Shown here: positions 53,143-63,212 of the stretch, piece by piece
Layout: each line of letters starts with the position of its first letter
Position numbering within the stretch: the stretch's first letter is position 1
Origin: an uncultured Phascolarctobacterium sp.
GTDB taxonomy: Bacteria; Bacillota; Negativicutes; Acidaminococcales; Acidaminococcaceae
Direction of reading: 5' to 3'
NCBI GenBank assembly: GCA_949285135.1
Contig: CASDXO010000012.1
Location: 54,204 to 118,203 of the forward strand
DNA length: 64,000 nucleotides
The notes under the pieces: generated by a model
The model's database searches: none
What the model was told of the DNA's origin: nothing
What the model saw: only the letters and a program-made list of their open reading frames with translations
Program-made: the position numbers and the translations under genes

Positions 53143-54150
53143 ATGCATGAAATAAAATTACAGCTTCACGGCTGTCCGTGGGGTGTAGGCAGCAAAACCA
53201 AGACAAATATTTGCTTTGAGACAGGCAGCTACGGTGTATTGCCTGATGACGCGGCTACTAAAAGCATTAATATGCCGTTTAATGCAAACAATGTGGCCAG
53301 CTCGCAGAATTCTACGAATCCGTCTACTATTCGCGGCCGCCGTGACCCGGTTGAACCTATCCTTGGAAACAATGATGTTTCAGGAGATATTACAGTTCCG
53401 GTGGATTATACTGCGTTTGGCTTTTGGCTGGCAGCCTTGTTAGGATTCCCTGAAACACAAGATTTAACTGGTGGTAAATATTCTCACGTTTTCAAAATTA
53501 AAGATGATCAACCGTCTTTTACCCTCGAAAAAGCATTCCCTGGTATTACTCAGTACATTCAACAGCATGGCTGCAAGGTCAGCAAGCTCAGTTTATCTGT
53601 AGGTGGTGACGGAGAGCTGACATCCACTGTCAGCATCATGGGTGCTAAAGAAGAAATCAAACAGGCGTCCATGGCTACCAGCCTTGTCGAACCAACTCTT
53701 GACCGTAGCAATAATTTCCAGGCAACGTTGAAAATTGGCGGCACTCCTGCAGGGAAATGTCTGACTTTTACGCTGGATATCGATACCGGCCTTGACGGTG
53801 ATACCTATACCATTGGGCAGAAAGGTTTCAGAGAGGCAATATGTGAAGGTCTGGTTACAATCAGCGGTACTCTGGAAGCGTTTTTTGCTGATGCAACTTA
53901 TCTGACCATGGCAGCGGAATCCGCTGAAACCTCTATGGAATTAGTGTTGGAGATGAATACCGATTATTCCTTGAGCATCAAACTCCCGGAAGTTAAATTT
54001 GCAAGAACTTCTCCGGGCATTGATGGGCCGTCCGGCATCAAGCAGTCTTTGAGCTTTAATGCGTTCTACAAAGATAACGAAGACAATTCTGCTGTGGTAT
54101 TTACACTGAAAAATCAGTATAAAACCTATAATCCGGCAGAATTTGAATAA
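53143..54150 (+). CDS. Major tail tube protein
   Basis: 335 residues. Beta-rich, with GDITVPVDYTAFGFWLAALLG near 85-105 and DIDTGLDGDTYTIGQKGF near 206-223, as in phage tail tube proteins related to lambda V. ATG is behind AAAGGAGAG. It forms the tube of the long tail. Confidence 0.82.
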   Translation: MHEIKLQLHGCPWGVGSKTKTNICFETGSYGVLPDDAATKSINMPFNANNVASSQNSTNPSTIRGRRDPVEPILGNNDVSGDITVPVDYTAFGFWLAALLGFPETQDLTGGKYSHVFKIKDDQPSFTLEKAFPGITQYIQQHGCKVSKLSLSVGGDGELTSTVSIMGAKEEIKQASMATSLVEPTLDRSNNFQATLKIGGTPAGKCLTFTLDIDTGLDGDTYTIGQKGFREAICEGLVTISGTLEAFFADATYLTMAAESAETSMELVLEMNTDYSLSIKLPEVKFARTSPGIDGPSGIKQSLSFNAFYKDNEDNSAVVFTLKNQYKTYNPAEFE

Positions 54151-54163
54151 GGAGGCAGCTTAA

Positions 54164-54478
54164 ATGAGCGAAAAGGAATATATTCTTGAAGTCAGGGCCA
54201 TGACTTGGGAAGAGCATTGTAAATTTGAGGATAAACGTATCGAAGTAGTCCAAGAAAAAGATAACCCGCGTAAAATTGGTGAAACAATGATTGGCTTTGT
54301 TGTGGAAATGATGTATCCGAAAGTTTTTCCGGAGCTTACACCGGCTGAAGCTACAGCAATCTTTCACCGCGTTATGGATTTATCAAATTCTATTCGTGAA
54401 GATGAAATAAAAAACTTGAAGCCCTCGTCCGCTGGCAGTACGAACGAGCCGGGTATTGCAGAGACTGCCGAAAAATAA
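54164..54478 (+). CDS. Tail assembly chaperone, short form (gpG-like)
   Basis: 104 residues. Helical chaperone at the place of lambda G, directly after the tube gene. MTWEEHCKFEDKRIEVV and IGFVVEMMYPKVFPELTPAEA are visible. Most ribosomes should end here at 54478; a fraction shifts at 54409-54415 to make the long form. Confidence 0.85.
   Translation: MSEKEYILEVRAMTWEEHCKFEDKRIEVVQEKDNPRKIGETMIGFVVEMMYPKVFPELTPAEATAIFHRVMDLSNSIREDEIKNLKPSSAGSTNEPGIAETAEK
54409..54415 (+). promoter_or_regulatory. -1 ribosomal frameshift site
   Basis: A AAA AAC is read as ATA-AAA-AAC in the chaperone frame, the classic slippery heptamer. The -1 frame stays open for 335 bases from here to 54750. Confidence 0.85.
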
Positions 54479-54750
54479 ATCCGGAATTAAATTGCCAGGA
54501 ATGTGAATACCGCTGTCCGGATATTCTGCCAGGTAATTCAACGACGGTCTGCTTGATGTATAGGATTGCAAATTGCTTGAAGTATGTTGGTTGCTTCGGC
54601 AGATTGGTGTGCACAGGATATGACTGGCCAGCTGTAGAGAGTGTTTTGCGCATGGCCAGATTATCTGTTCATCCGTTAGAGCTGAATAAGCTGCAGGCAG
54701 TAGAAAAAATCTTTGTTAAATTTGCGAATAAAAAGGAGGATAAGCCATGA
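54415..54750 (+). CDS. Tail assembly chaperone, frameshifted extension (gpGT-like)
   Basis: After a -1 shift the product continues for 111 codons and stops at TGA 54748-54750, overlapping the tape-measure ATG. The full long form would be about 195 residues. The extension is Cys-rich at its start (CRDC, CQEC and two further Cys), probably a metal site, then helical. In lambda the GT form coats the tape measure during tail assembly. No good start codon opens this frame independently. Confidence 0.8.
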   Translation, partial: LEALVRWQYERAGYCRDCRKINPELNCQECEYRCPDILPGNSTTVCLMYRIANCLKYVGCFGRLVCTGYDWPAVESVLRMARLSVHPLELNKLQAVEKIFVKFANKKEDKP

Positions 54751-57700
54751 GCAAAGTTACGGAAACAAGGGTAAAAATAACGCTTACTGATGCCATGAGC
54801 GGACCTCTACGCGGCATTCAGGGACAGCTTAACAGTACCAATACCGCTGCCAATAATTTAAGCAAATCACTTAAAGATTATGCAGCCATAGGTGCTGGTA
54901 TTGCTGCCGGCGCTACCGGCATCTACAGCCTTACCGATAAGATTGGCGAGATATTCAGCCAAGGTGCTGGCTTTTACAAATCTATGGAGACCAATGCCAT
55001 AGGTATGGCTGGTATTCTTACTTCAATGACTACCTTGAATGGTGAGACATTGAAGTGGAATGATGCTCTTAATATTTCGCAGGGCATAATTAATAAATTA
55101 AACGACGATGCATTAAAAACTGCAGCTACATCGGAAGAGTTAATCACAACATTCCGTGCGCTTTTAGGTCCGGGTTTGGGTGCCGGTATGAATATTGAAC
55201 AGATCCAGAAGCTGACTACCGTTGGCGTTAATGCAGTCAAGTCTTTAGGCCTGAATAAAACTCAGCTGGTGCAGGAGCTTCGAGACCTGGTTCAAGGTGG
55301 CATACAGCCGGCAAGCTCTACGCTGGCCACAGCTTTAGGCTTGAAAGATAGCGATATTAAGGCGGCAAAGGCAAGCGCCGAAGGCCTGTACAGTTTCCTG
55401 ATGAAGAGGCTGCAGGGATTCGAGCAAGCGGCTCTGGCTACTCCTCAGACTTTAACAGGTATGCAGGAGCAGCTGCAGGAAGGTTTGACTCGTTCTTTGG
55501 CCGTAGGGCTTGAGCCAGTCATGAATGAGTATAAAGACTTCTTGCAGGCAATAAATTCGCAAGTTATCTCTCCTGATACTGGTATTAATCAGGAATTTGT
55601 GGCCAACATTAAGATGGCATCCGAACACGTAGCCAACATGTGGCAAGGATTTGAGAATATAGCCGGTGTAGCCGGTAACGTTTTAAATCCTGCCATCCAA
55701 ATTTTTGGCAGCGGTCTTGCTTTTGCCATGGATAACGTTGACAAGATTGCCTTTGGTTTTGCCGCTTGGAAGTCTATAGATGTTTTCTCAAAGATAGGCA
55801 GTTATCTCGATAACATCAAAGCCAAAACCATGGCTGCAGCAGAGCAGGAGATCTTGTCTGCAAATAATGCGGCTCAGGCAATTGTTATTGCTGAAAACAA
55901 AAAACAGGCTGCTCTAAAGCAGACTGAAAGCATCAACAAAGCCATAGCTAAATTAAACGAAAGCGGAAATGCTACTTTGGCCACGGCACTTGAGAATGCT
56001 GCAGCAAAATATCAGAAGTTAGGGTTATCTGCTGAACAGGCAGGCAAACTGCAATATCAGGCGGCTAAATTAGCGGCCAAAGGGCAGAACGAACTGGCCA
56101 CAGCAGTCTTAAATGCGCAGGAGAAACACCTGCTTGCCGCTCAGGCTGCTCAGAAACAGGCACAGGCTACCAATGCACTGTATACCAAAACTTTGGCGTT
56201 AGGCAGCGGTCTTACTACCATAGGAATGCTCACTTCTATGGTGTCAGATGATACAAACAGCTGGACTAATGAAATGGGGCAGGCTGCTATCGAAGCAGGT
56301 ATCTTGCTTAGTTCTGTAGTTTCTCTGACAGAAGCCATCAAGACATTGAAGCTTACTTCTATGGGTGGTTTAGGACTTGTTGCTGCCGGTGTTGCTGCTA
56401 TCGGCTACGGTGCTTACGAGAAATACAAGCATGCTGAGGCTGGCGGCGAGTTCGAATATGATGAGCTGGGCAATGTGACCATAAAAAAAGGACCAGGTTG
56501 GGAAGCTGACCATACTGCGCAGGAAATGCAGCGTCGTCGGCAGGCGGACAAGCAGGCTGCAGCGGTGCGTGCTGCTTCTGAGCAGGCTGATAATTTAGAG
56601 CAAAAATTTCCTAAAGTGCCAGAAGCCAGCACGAAAAAGTCTGCTGCAGAACGTGCTGCAGAAAAAGCAAAAAAGGAATTTGAGAAAAATGAGCGCGCCA
56701 TGAATGACCTGATGGCCGAGCTTGATCGCAAAATTTTGGAAGTTACCGGCAGTCAGTTTGATATCAATATGGCCAAACTGGACGAAGAGTTGCAGAAAAT
56801 GCAGAGCAAAATTGATAAAGCTGCTTTGGCCGGTGTTGATACTTCAGGTGCAGCAGCTCGGCTTCAAGAATTCCAAAGCCAGGAAATCATCCGTATTAAA
56901 CGGCAAGAAGTTCTGGATAAGCATCAGCTTGAGATGGATTATATTGACGCCCGGCAGGAAGCAAATCTGCTGTCTGCGCAGCAGGCTGATGAACAACGGC
57001 TGGCTGAATTAAATTCCTACAAGGCTCAGCTGCAGGAGATGTTATCTACTCAGCGGCTGACACTTGAGCAGCGGCTGCAGCTGGAGCAGGAATATGCAGC
57101 TACTATTCAGGCAATCCAACAAGCCCAAGCTACAGATTGGCAGGCAAGTTGGGATTCTGTACTTGCTCATGTGCGTGATACCCAGTTTGACCAGTTGGCC
57201 ACTCTTGAAGATGGCTGGGATGACATCACCAGTACTATTGCTAACTTTGGCCAGAATATGCTGACGGAACAGAAGTCATTCTCGGAACGCTGTAAAGACC
57301 TGTATAACGATCTCGCCAACTCCATCATGAACACTATGATGAAGGTTATCATGCAGGGTCTTGTTATGAAGGCGGTTATGGGTGCTTTTGGCTTTAGCGG
57401 GGGCGGCGGTATAGCATTTAGCTCTGACCCATCCTGGAACGTAGGCTATATGGCACATGCTAATGGCGGTATAGCATCCGGTTGGTCTTTGGTTGGTGAA
57501 GAAGGGCCGGAACTGGTGAACTTTACTAATCCTGGCAGAGTTTATACGGCTGAACAGACTGCTGCAGCTTTAGGCGGGAAAGATAATCCTACTAATGTCA
57601 AAGTCGTAATCGAGAACAGATCTGGAGAAAAGGTTGAAGCTACTTCTGCCAATGCAAGTTTTGACGGTGAAGGGTTAATCGTAGGCATTGTGCTTGATGC

Positions 57701-57761
57701 GCTTAGAACTAATAAAAACGGAATGCAGGATGCTGTAAAAGCTCTTGCTGGTAATTATTAG
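54747..57761 (+). CDS. Tape measure protein
   Basis: 1004 residues; length of the protein sets tail length. N-terminal VKITLTDAMSGPLRGIQGQLN and phage-tape motif (GMAGILTSMTTLNG), long helical parts rich in Ala/Gln, a hydrophobic stretch near 535-555 (LGLVAAGVAAIGYGAYEKY), a coiled coil near 640-820 and a glycine-rich C-terminus (GFSGGGGIAF). ATG overlaps the chaperone stop and follows AAAAGGAGG. Confidence 0.92.
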   Translation: MSKVTETRVKITLTDAMSGPLRGIQGQLNSTNTAANNLSKSLKDYAAIGAGIAAGATGIYSLTDKIGEIFSQGAGFYKSMETNAIGMAGILTSMTTLNGETLKWNDALNISQGIINKLNDDALKTAATSEELITTFRALLGPGLGAGMNIEQIQKLTTVGVNAVKSLGLNKTQLVQELRDLVQGGIQPASSTLATALGLKDSDIKAAKASAEGLYSFLMKRLQGFEQAALATPQTLTGMQEQLQEGLTRSLAVGLEPVMNEYKDFLQAINSQVISPDTGINQEFVANIKMASEHVANMWQGFENIAGVAGNVLNPAIQIFGSGLAFAMDNVDKIAFGFAAWKSIDVFSKIGSYLDNIKAKTMAAAEQEILSANNAAQAIVIAENKKQAALKQTESINKAIAKLNESGNATLATALENAAAKYQKLGLSAEQAGKLQYQAAKLAAKGQNELATAVLNAQEKHLLAAQAAQKQAQATNALYTKTLALGSGLTTIGMLTSMVSDDTNSWTNEMGQAAIEAGILLSSVVSLTEAIKTLKLTSMGGLGLVAAGVAAIGYGAYEKYKHAEAGGEFEYDELGNVTIKKGPGWEADHTAQEMQRRRQADKQAAAVRAASEQADNLEQKFPKVPEASTKKSAAERAAEKAKKEFEKNERAMNDLMAELDRKILEVTGSQFDINMAKLDEELQKMQSKIDKAALAGVDTSGAAARLQEFQSQEIIRIKRQEVLDKHQLEMDYIDARQEANLLSAQQADEQRLAELNSYKAQLQEMLSTQRLTLEQRLQLEQEYAATIQAIQQAQATDWQASWDSVLAHVRDTQFDQLATLEDGWDDITSTIANFGQNMLTEQKSFSERCKDLYNDLANSIMNTMMKVIMQGLVMKAVMGAFGFSGGGGIAFSSDPSWNVGYMAHANGGIASGWSLVGEEGPELVNFTNPGRVYTAEQTAAALGGKDNPTNVKVVIENRSGEKVEATSANASFDGEGLIVGIVLDALRTNKNGMQDAVKALAGNY

Positions 57762-57776
57762 GAGGGGGGTGAGGTT

Positions 57777-58127
57777 ATGCCTGCTACAATTAATTTTCCA
57801 GAGCTTAATCCTCCAGATTATCCGCTCACGGAAACCCCGGAAGATGCTGTGCTTCGTTCATCTGCAGAAGACGGAAGTGTTCAGACACGGCCGAAATTTA
57901 CCAGGATACGGTTTACATTTGAGGTAACTTGGAACCATATGCCTGAAGAAATGAAACAGATTTTGGAAGACTTCTATCGGAATACAACGAAAAACGGTGC
58001 CTTATCGTTTAACTGGACGCATCCGACGAGTAGTAAAAGCTATGTGGTGCGGTTTACTAAACCGCCAAATTTCAGAGCGATATTGCTCCGCTATTGGACT
58101 GTATCGATAACGCTGCAGGAGGTGTAG
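57777..58127 (+). CDS. Minor tail protein (gpM-like)
   Basis: 116 residues. TRPKFTRIRFTFEVTWNHM and FRAILLRYWTVSITLQEV fit the lambda M family at the tail tip. Position after the tape measure and before the L-like gene agrees. Confidence 0.75.
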   Translation: MPATINFPELNPPDYPLTETPEDAVLRSSAEDGSVQTRPKFTRIRFTFEVTWNHMPEEMKQILEDFYRNTTKNGALSFNWTHPTSSKSYVVRFTKPPNFRAILLRYWTVSITLQEV

Positions 58128-58130
58128 CGT

Positions 58131-58742
58131 ATGAGGCAATTATCTTTGGCCGGAATTCTGGCCAAAAATAAACTGGCAAGCGATACAGCATGGCTGATGC
58201 TGCTTGAAATAAAGCTGCCGAATGACCCTGACCCAATATGTTTAGTCAGGAATAACGAAAACATTGTCTGGGGCGGGAAAACCTGGCTGGCCTATGGTTT
58301 TAGCTTGGGCGAGGCTAAGGAAGATAATCAAGGCTCGCTGCCAGAACTGACGGTTAATGTCGATAACACCTCGCGTGATATTGAGTATTACATCCAGTCT
58401 GGCGGTGGCGGTACTGGAGCGAAAGTCATCATCCGCGTTGTACTATCTACGGCGCTGGATAATCCGGAGCCGGAGGCTGAGGAGTATTATTCTGTGACTA
58501 ATACCATGGTTACAGAACAGGCTATTCAGTTCAAACTTGGTAATGCTTATCCAAGCAGGGTACGACGACCGTTTAATCGTTATATAAAAAATACATGCCC
58601 GTTTAAATATAAAGGCGTGGAATGCGGCTGCATATCAGACCTGGCAACGTGCAATCACACTCTTTCTGACTGCCGTGAGCGCAATAATTCAAAGCGTTTT
58701 GGTGGATTCCCCGGCATTCCGCAGGGAGGTTTATATGCATAA
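58131..58742 (+). CDS. Minor tail protein (gpL-like, Fe-S cluster type)
   Basis: 203 residues. The C-terminal part CPFKYKGVECGC, then CNHTLSDCRERNN and KRFGGFPGIP is the lambda L pattern, whose four cysteines hold an iron-sulfur cluster. The N-terminal part is beta-rich. It overlaps the K-like gene by 8 bases. Confidence 0.85.
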   Translation: MRQLSLAGILAKNKLASDTAWLMLLEIKLPNDPDPICLVRNNENIVWGGKTWLAYGFSLGEAKEDNQGSLPELTVNVDNTSRDIEYYIQSGGGGTGAKVIIRVVLSTALDNPEPEAEEYYSVTNTMVTEQAIQFKLGNAYPSRVRRPFNRYIKNTCPFKYKGVECGCISDLATCNHTLSDCRERNNSKRFGGFPGIPQGGLYA

Positions 58743-59160
58743 AACTATTAACTATACCGATTTAATCGGCGTTCCATTTAAAAATCTTGGTCGCGATATT
58801 AAGACTGGACTTGACTGTTACGGCTTAGTGAAAGAAGTGTACCGGCGTTTTGGCTACGAGGATATTGGCGAATATTGGTGCGACGCAGAGGACAAAGAGT
58901 ACATCAATAAGATCCTGCGTAAAGCTGTATCCGGTCCGCGCTGGCAAGAAATTGACTATAAACACGGTGAGGATATTCCGGTACCGGCGCTGATCGCATT
59001 GAGGTTTAATTCGCCGCCCGGAGTAGTTAATCACACCGGAGTATATCTGGGGAACGGGAAGTTCATTCATACCCGCGAACGGATCGGCTGCTGTGTTGAT
59101 CGTATTGACTCTATCATGTGGAAAAAACAAATCGAAGGTATTTATAAATTTGTGAGGTGA
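58735..59160 (+). CDS. NlpC/P60 tail-tip hydrolase (gpK-like)
   Basis: 141 residues. GLDCYGLVKEVYRRFG carries the catalytic Cys and VNHTGVYLGNGKFIHTRE the His pair of NlpC/P60 peptidases. Such tip enzymes open peptidoglycan at infection. It lacks the JAMM domain that precedes it in lambda K. ATG 58735 follows AGGGAGG. Confidence 0.88.
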   Translation: MHKTINYTDLIGVPFKNLGRDIKTGLDCYGLVKEVYRRFGYEDIGEYWCDAEDKEYINKILRKAVSGPRWQEIDYKHGEDIPVPALIALRFNSPPGVVNHTGVYLGNGKFIHTRERIGCCVDRIDSIMWKKQIEGIYKFVR

Positions 59161-59165
59161 GCTGA

Positions 59166-62100
59166 TTGGTCAAGGTAATTTTTATAAAAAATCCATTTAA
59201 GCCTGCAGCCGGCAGAGTAGTAAAGATTTCAGAAGTTACCGGTCGACCGTTAGCTTTCTATGTTGATGAATTCTTAAAAGATGTTCCGGACGGTAAAGCG
59301 TGGCTGCAGATCAACGGCCGAACCGTTCCTGATATTACTCAAGCTCAGTCTGTGTTGGAAGAAATCGTTCCGGATAATTCTTTTGTTATGGTCATGCCTG
59401 CCGTGCAAAAGGGCGGCAGTAAAAATCCGCTGGCACTCATTGCATCCATTGCATTGTCCGTTGTGGCCGTTGGCGTTGGTTCAGTGTTGGCTGGAGGCTC
59501 ATTCATTGGCGCCGGTGCTGCGGCCATGGGTTCATGGGGCCTTTTGTCTTATGTTGGTGCTGCAGCAGTAATGTTTCTGGGTGGCCAGCTTGTAGCTAAG
59601 CTTGGACCTAAAGTAGATAGCCCCAAATATGCTGAAAGTGACCCGACATATGGTTGGGATGGCGTTCAGACCATGGAAGGACAGGGAAATGCAATAGCTT
59701 TAACCTATGGAACCGTAAAGTCTGCAGGTCAAAGTATCGTGAAGTTTGTTACAAATGACCAGGACGACCAGTACCTGAACTGGCTTGTTGCTGCTGGGGA
59801 AGGGCCGCTGGAAATTACAGATATAAAAATCAACAATAACCCGGTGGAGAATTATGAGGGAGTTACTGTTGATATTCGTCCTGGCACGAATAACCAGGAT
59901 ATTATCAACAATTTCAACGATACAATTCAAACTAAGTCCTTGGGCTATGAACTTGATGATAATGCTTACCGCACTGATATAGCTGATGGTAATGCTGCAG
60001 AAGGCTTGATTGTGGATATCGAATGCTCACAGGGTCTGTATTACGCGAATAACGACGGCGGCTTAGATACGGCATGGGTAGATGTAAAAGCCGAATGTGC
60101 CATTGATGATGATTCAGTGCCGGACGATCAAAAACAATGGTACAAGATTACCACCGGTACGCCGGACGTTAAGGAAAATCCGCTGGGTGCTATAGTTGTG
60201 AATGCCACAACAAACGACCTTGATAAATACACAGTGTCTATTAGTATCGATACTTCGCAATACTATACTGATGAAGATGGTAACCGGCAACCAAATCCTA
60301 CTTACAAGGATTATATAGTTACTATCCGTAGCCAAAGCAAACACAAAGCTGGAATATTCAAAGGTTATCGAACTTTCACGGGGTATTTTTCGCCGGGCGA
60401 TAAAGGCAATCTTGATATTGGCTTTTTCCGCTTTCAGAAAGAAACATTGCAGGCGAAGGGCAGCGGCTACAGTACAACGCTGGAGGTATATCAAAATGGC
60501 CGCATAAGTGCAGCGCAGACTTCTGCTGTACGCAGGCAGTTCCGCATTGACAATCTGCCGCAGGGCAAGTACAAGGTGCGTGTGACTGTTACTGCCAGAA
60601 GCCATACAGTAAGTAATACCCGTGCCGGCGTAAAAACCTACTGGACGGGGTTATCGACGATTGTGTACGACGATTTCATTTATCCCAATATCGCGCTTTT
60701 AGGTATTAAGGCACTGGCCACAAGCCAGCTGTCCGGAAGTACTCCGTCGCTGTCTTATATAAAAAGCCGTAAAAATGTATGGGTGTGGAACCCGTTGTCA
60801 GCTGTTTATGAAGAGCAGCCTGCAGATAATCCGGCATGGGCAGCATATGACTTCCTGCATGGCTGCAGGCAGCTTGCCGATATTAATACCGGCGCTATGG
60901 TGTTTGATGTTCGTGGCGTTCCGGCAGAACTCATGCTGTACGATCAGTTCAAAGCATGGGCCGAAAACTGCGACACTATGAACCTTAAGATTAACCTGGA
61001 AGTAACTTCCGCGGGCGATTGCTGGGAACTTGTCAATAAGGATATTGCTCCTGTTGGCCGTGGCAAAATAGTGCGTTATGGTACTAAGTTCGGCTGTTAT
61101 TATGACCACAGTTCGCAGCCGGTACAGCTGTTTAATATGGGTAACATTAAGGCTGGCAGTTTCCAACTGCAGTATTTGGGTACTCAGGATAGAGCGAATG
61201 CTGTAGAGCTTACGTTCAATAACGCAGCCAAAGATTATGAACGTGATACCATCACGATTTATGGTGATGATTATGACACGGCAGACATTGTTCAGAACCC
61301 TACGCAGATTCAGATGAACGGTATTACCAGTTATGAACAGGCGTATCGTGAAGGTAAATATCAGCTGAAATGCAACAATTTGCTGCTAAAAACGATTAGC
61401 TTCAAGGCTGATGTAGATTCAATAGGCTGCATGGTCGGAGACCAGATACTCGTCGCTCATGACGTACCGCAATGGGCATTGTCCGGAAGGATTGTCCGTG
61501 TTGACGGTAACAATACTTTGCTTGTTGGTCTTGATCCGGAAGAGATTATGGATAATGTCGAATGGGCGCTGCAGTATCGCAGCAGCGTTACAGATAAGAT
61601 ATACACTTTGCCGGTACAGTCAATTAGTGGGCAGTGGAATAATGTTTTTATATCTATTGCAAGTATGTTTGATGAAACAGATCCGCCGCAGCCGGATGAT
61701 TTGTTTGTACTGGGAAAGATTGACGCTACCAGCAAGCCGTTTATCGTTACTTCAATAACGAGAAGCCAGGATCTGGAACGGACTATCACAGCAATTGAAT
61801 ATGCAGAGGGTGTATTCGAGGAAAACTACGATATTCCGCAGCCTGATTATTCTTTGGCCGAAGCGCCGGAAGCACAGAACGTTATTAACCTGCAGGCCAC
61901 TCAGATTGCTTATAAAAATCAAGCTGGCCAGTATCTTTGCAAAATGTTCTTGTCTTGGCAGCTGCCTGAAGGAGCAAAAGCAGATTACTTCCTGGTATAT
62001 CTATCTGACAATGGCGGCCGCAGCTATAAACTCACCGAAAACACGCAGACTATGGAGCTTGAGCTTGATACTAAGGCATTCACAGAATACTACGTGAAAG

Positions 62101-63212
62101 TAGTAACAGTTTATAAGCTGAAGCAGAGCAGCGGAACAATTGTTGGCCCGGTTGCAGCAGGTGTTGACGTGCTGCCGCCAAATATACAGATTCTTGATTA
62201 TGACATTGACGGATATAATGGCCTGCGCCGGTTCTGGTGGCAGTTTGAATACCCAAATCCTAACGATATTGCAGGATTTGAGCTTAGGTATAACCAAGGG
62301 ACGCTCATCAACTGGGGAACTGCACAGAAGCTTCACACCGGTGTTGTGACGGAGCAGCCGTTTGAGACTAAGGCTCTCAGGCAAGGCGTTCATACTGTGA
62401 TGATAAAAGCTGTAGATAATGCCGGACAATACAGCGAAAAGGTCGCTTATGCAGTTCTTAATCTGGGTGACCCACTCGAAGAGAATGTCTTGTACAAAGT
62501 AGATATCCGTGCGGATCAGTGGAGCCATACCTTGAATAATGGTTACATTGATGCAAATGGGAATATGATATCCAGTTCCAATGTTTATTTTTGGACAGCT
62601 CCCGAAGATCCATTCTGGACAGAGCCTGACGCTCCATTCTGGACTGAAAGATATGGCGCATTTGAGTTTAGTTACCAGGCAGAAGTTCCTGCCAGCGGGC
62701 AATTCTGGCTTAAATATGACATTACAGGTCCGGCAACGGTTGAGTATCGCGTTGTAGGTAAAAATCCATTCTGGACAGAGCCTGACGCTCCATTCTGGAA
62801 GGGAGAGGCAAACTGGGCATTTTGGGTTGACGATACCGTTCTGTTTAAGCCATATACCGGTAAGGTAATGGTCAAGGCAGGGGACACTGTTCAGGTAAAA
62901 GTATCTGCTCCAGATAACGTTGCTGAAGCTACTGTTATCAAAAGCATGGTATTTATCGTTGATGTTCCTGATAGGCAGGAACATTTTGAAAATATCATGG
63001 TTCCTGAAGCTGGTATTGAGCTTGAAATAAAAACACCGCACTACTATACGACTGCAGTGCGGGTTGATGTACAGGGAACTGAGCAGACTATTATTGGGCG
63101 TGTTGAGTTTACCAGAAATCCGTGCGTTATTAAGTTATTTGATATAAATAATCAGCCAATGGAAGCCATGGTTGATGTGACATGGCAGGGCTTTGTAAAG
63201 GAGGTTTTATAG
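59166..63212 (+). CDS. Tail tip attachment protein J with fused I-like N-terminus
   Basis: 1348 residues. Residues 1-80 look like a beta-grasp domain and about 90-145 are hydrophobic and Gly/Ala-rich; this is the layout of lambda I. From about 155 (PTYGWDGVQTMEGQGNAIALTYG) it is a J-type central tip protein, with fibronectin-like parts near 920-1090 and tryptophan-rich repeats near 1140-1220. The C-terminal part should contact the host receptor. TTG 59166 was chosen behind GAGGTGA. Confidence 0.88.
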   Translation: MVKVIFIKNPFKPAAGRVVKISEVTGRPLAFYVDEFLKDVPDGKAWLQINGRTVPDITQAQSVLEEIVPDNSFVMVMPAVQKGGSKNPLALIASIALSVVAVGVGSVLAGGSFIGAGAAAMGSWGLLSYVGAAAVMFLGGQLVAKLGPKVDSPKYAESDPTYGWDGVQTMEGQGNAIALTYGTVKSAGQSIVKFVTNDQDDQYLNWLVAAGEGPLEITDIKINNNPVENYEGVTVDIRPGTNNQDIINNFNDTIQTKSLGYELDDNAYRTDIADGNAAEGLIVDIECSQGLYYANNDGGLDTAWVDVKAECAIDDDSVPDDQKQWYKITTGTPDVKENPLGAIVVNATTNDLDKYTVSISIDTSQYYTDEDGNRQPNPTYKDYIVTIRSQSKHKAGIFKGYRTFTGYFSPGDKGNLDIGFFRFQKETLQAKGSGYSTTLEVYQNGRISAAQTSAVRRQFRIDNLPQGKYKVRVTVTARSHTVSNTRAGVKTYWTGLSTIVYDDFIYPNIALLGIKALATSQLSGSTPSLSYIKSRKNVWVWNPLSAVYEEQPADNPAWAAYDFLHGCRQLADINTGAMVFDVRGVPAELMLYDQFKAWAENCDTMNLKINLEVTSAGDCWELVNKDIAPVGRGKIVRYGTKFGCYYDHSSQPVQLFNMGNIKAGSFQLQYLGTQDRANAVELTFNNAAKDYERDTITIYGDDYDTADIVQNPTQIQMNGITSYEQAYREGKYQLKCNNLLLKTISFKADVDSIGCMVGDQILVAHDVPQWALSGRIVRVDGNNTLLVGLDPEEIMDNVEWALQYRSSVTDKIYTLPVQSISGQWNNVFISIASMFDETDPPQPDDLFVLGKIDATSKPFIVTSITRSQDLERTITAIEYAEGVFEENYDIPQPDYSLAEAPEAQNVINLQATQIAYKNQAGQYLCKMFLSWQLPEGAKADYFLVYLSDNGGRSYKLTENTQTMELELDTKAFTEYYVKVVTVYKLKQSSGTIVGPVAAGVDVLPPNIQILDYDIDGYNGLRRFWWQFEYPNPNDIAGFELRYNQGTLINWGTAQKLHTGVVTEQPFETKALRQGVHTVMIKAVDNAGQYSEKVAYAVLNLGDPLEENVLYKVDIRADQWSHTLNNGYIDANGNMISSSNVYFWTAPEDPFWTEPDAPFWTERYGAFEFSYQAEVPASGQFWLKYDITGPATVEYRVVGKNPFWTEPDAPFWKGEANWAFWVDDTVLFKPYTGKVMVKAGDTVQVKVSAPDNVAEATVIKSMVFIVDVPDRQEHFENIMVPEAGIELEIKTPHYYTTAVRVDVQGTEQTIIGRVEFTRNPCVIKLFDINNQPMEAMVDVTWQGFVKEVL
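62608..62799 (+). repeat. 36-bp direct repeat inside the J-like gene
   Basis: Two identical 36-base copies (62608-62643 and 62764-62799), 156 bases apart and in the same frame. Each encodes PFWTEPDAPFW. They lie in the receptor-facing part and suggest recent internal duplication. Confidence 0.85.

Noticed and set aside
62001..63041. 346-codon minus-strand ORF opposite the J-like gene
   Set aside because: Its CPEWxxRLCPEW-like repeats are only the reverse reading of the FWTEP repeats.
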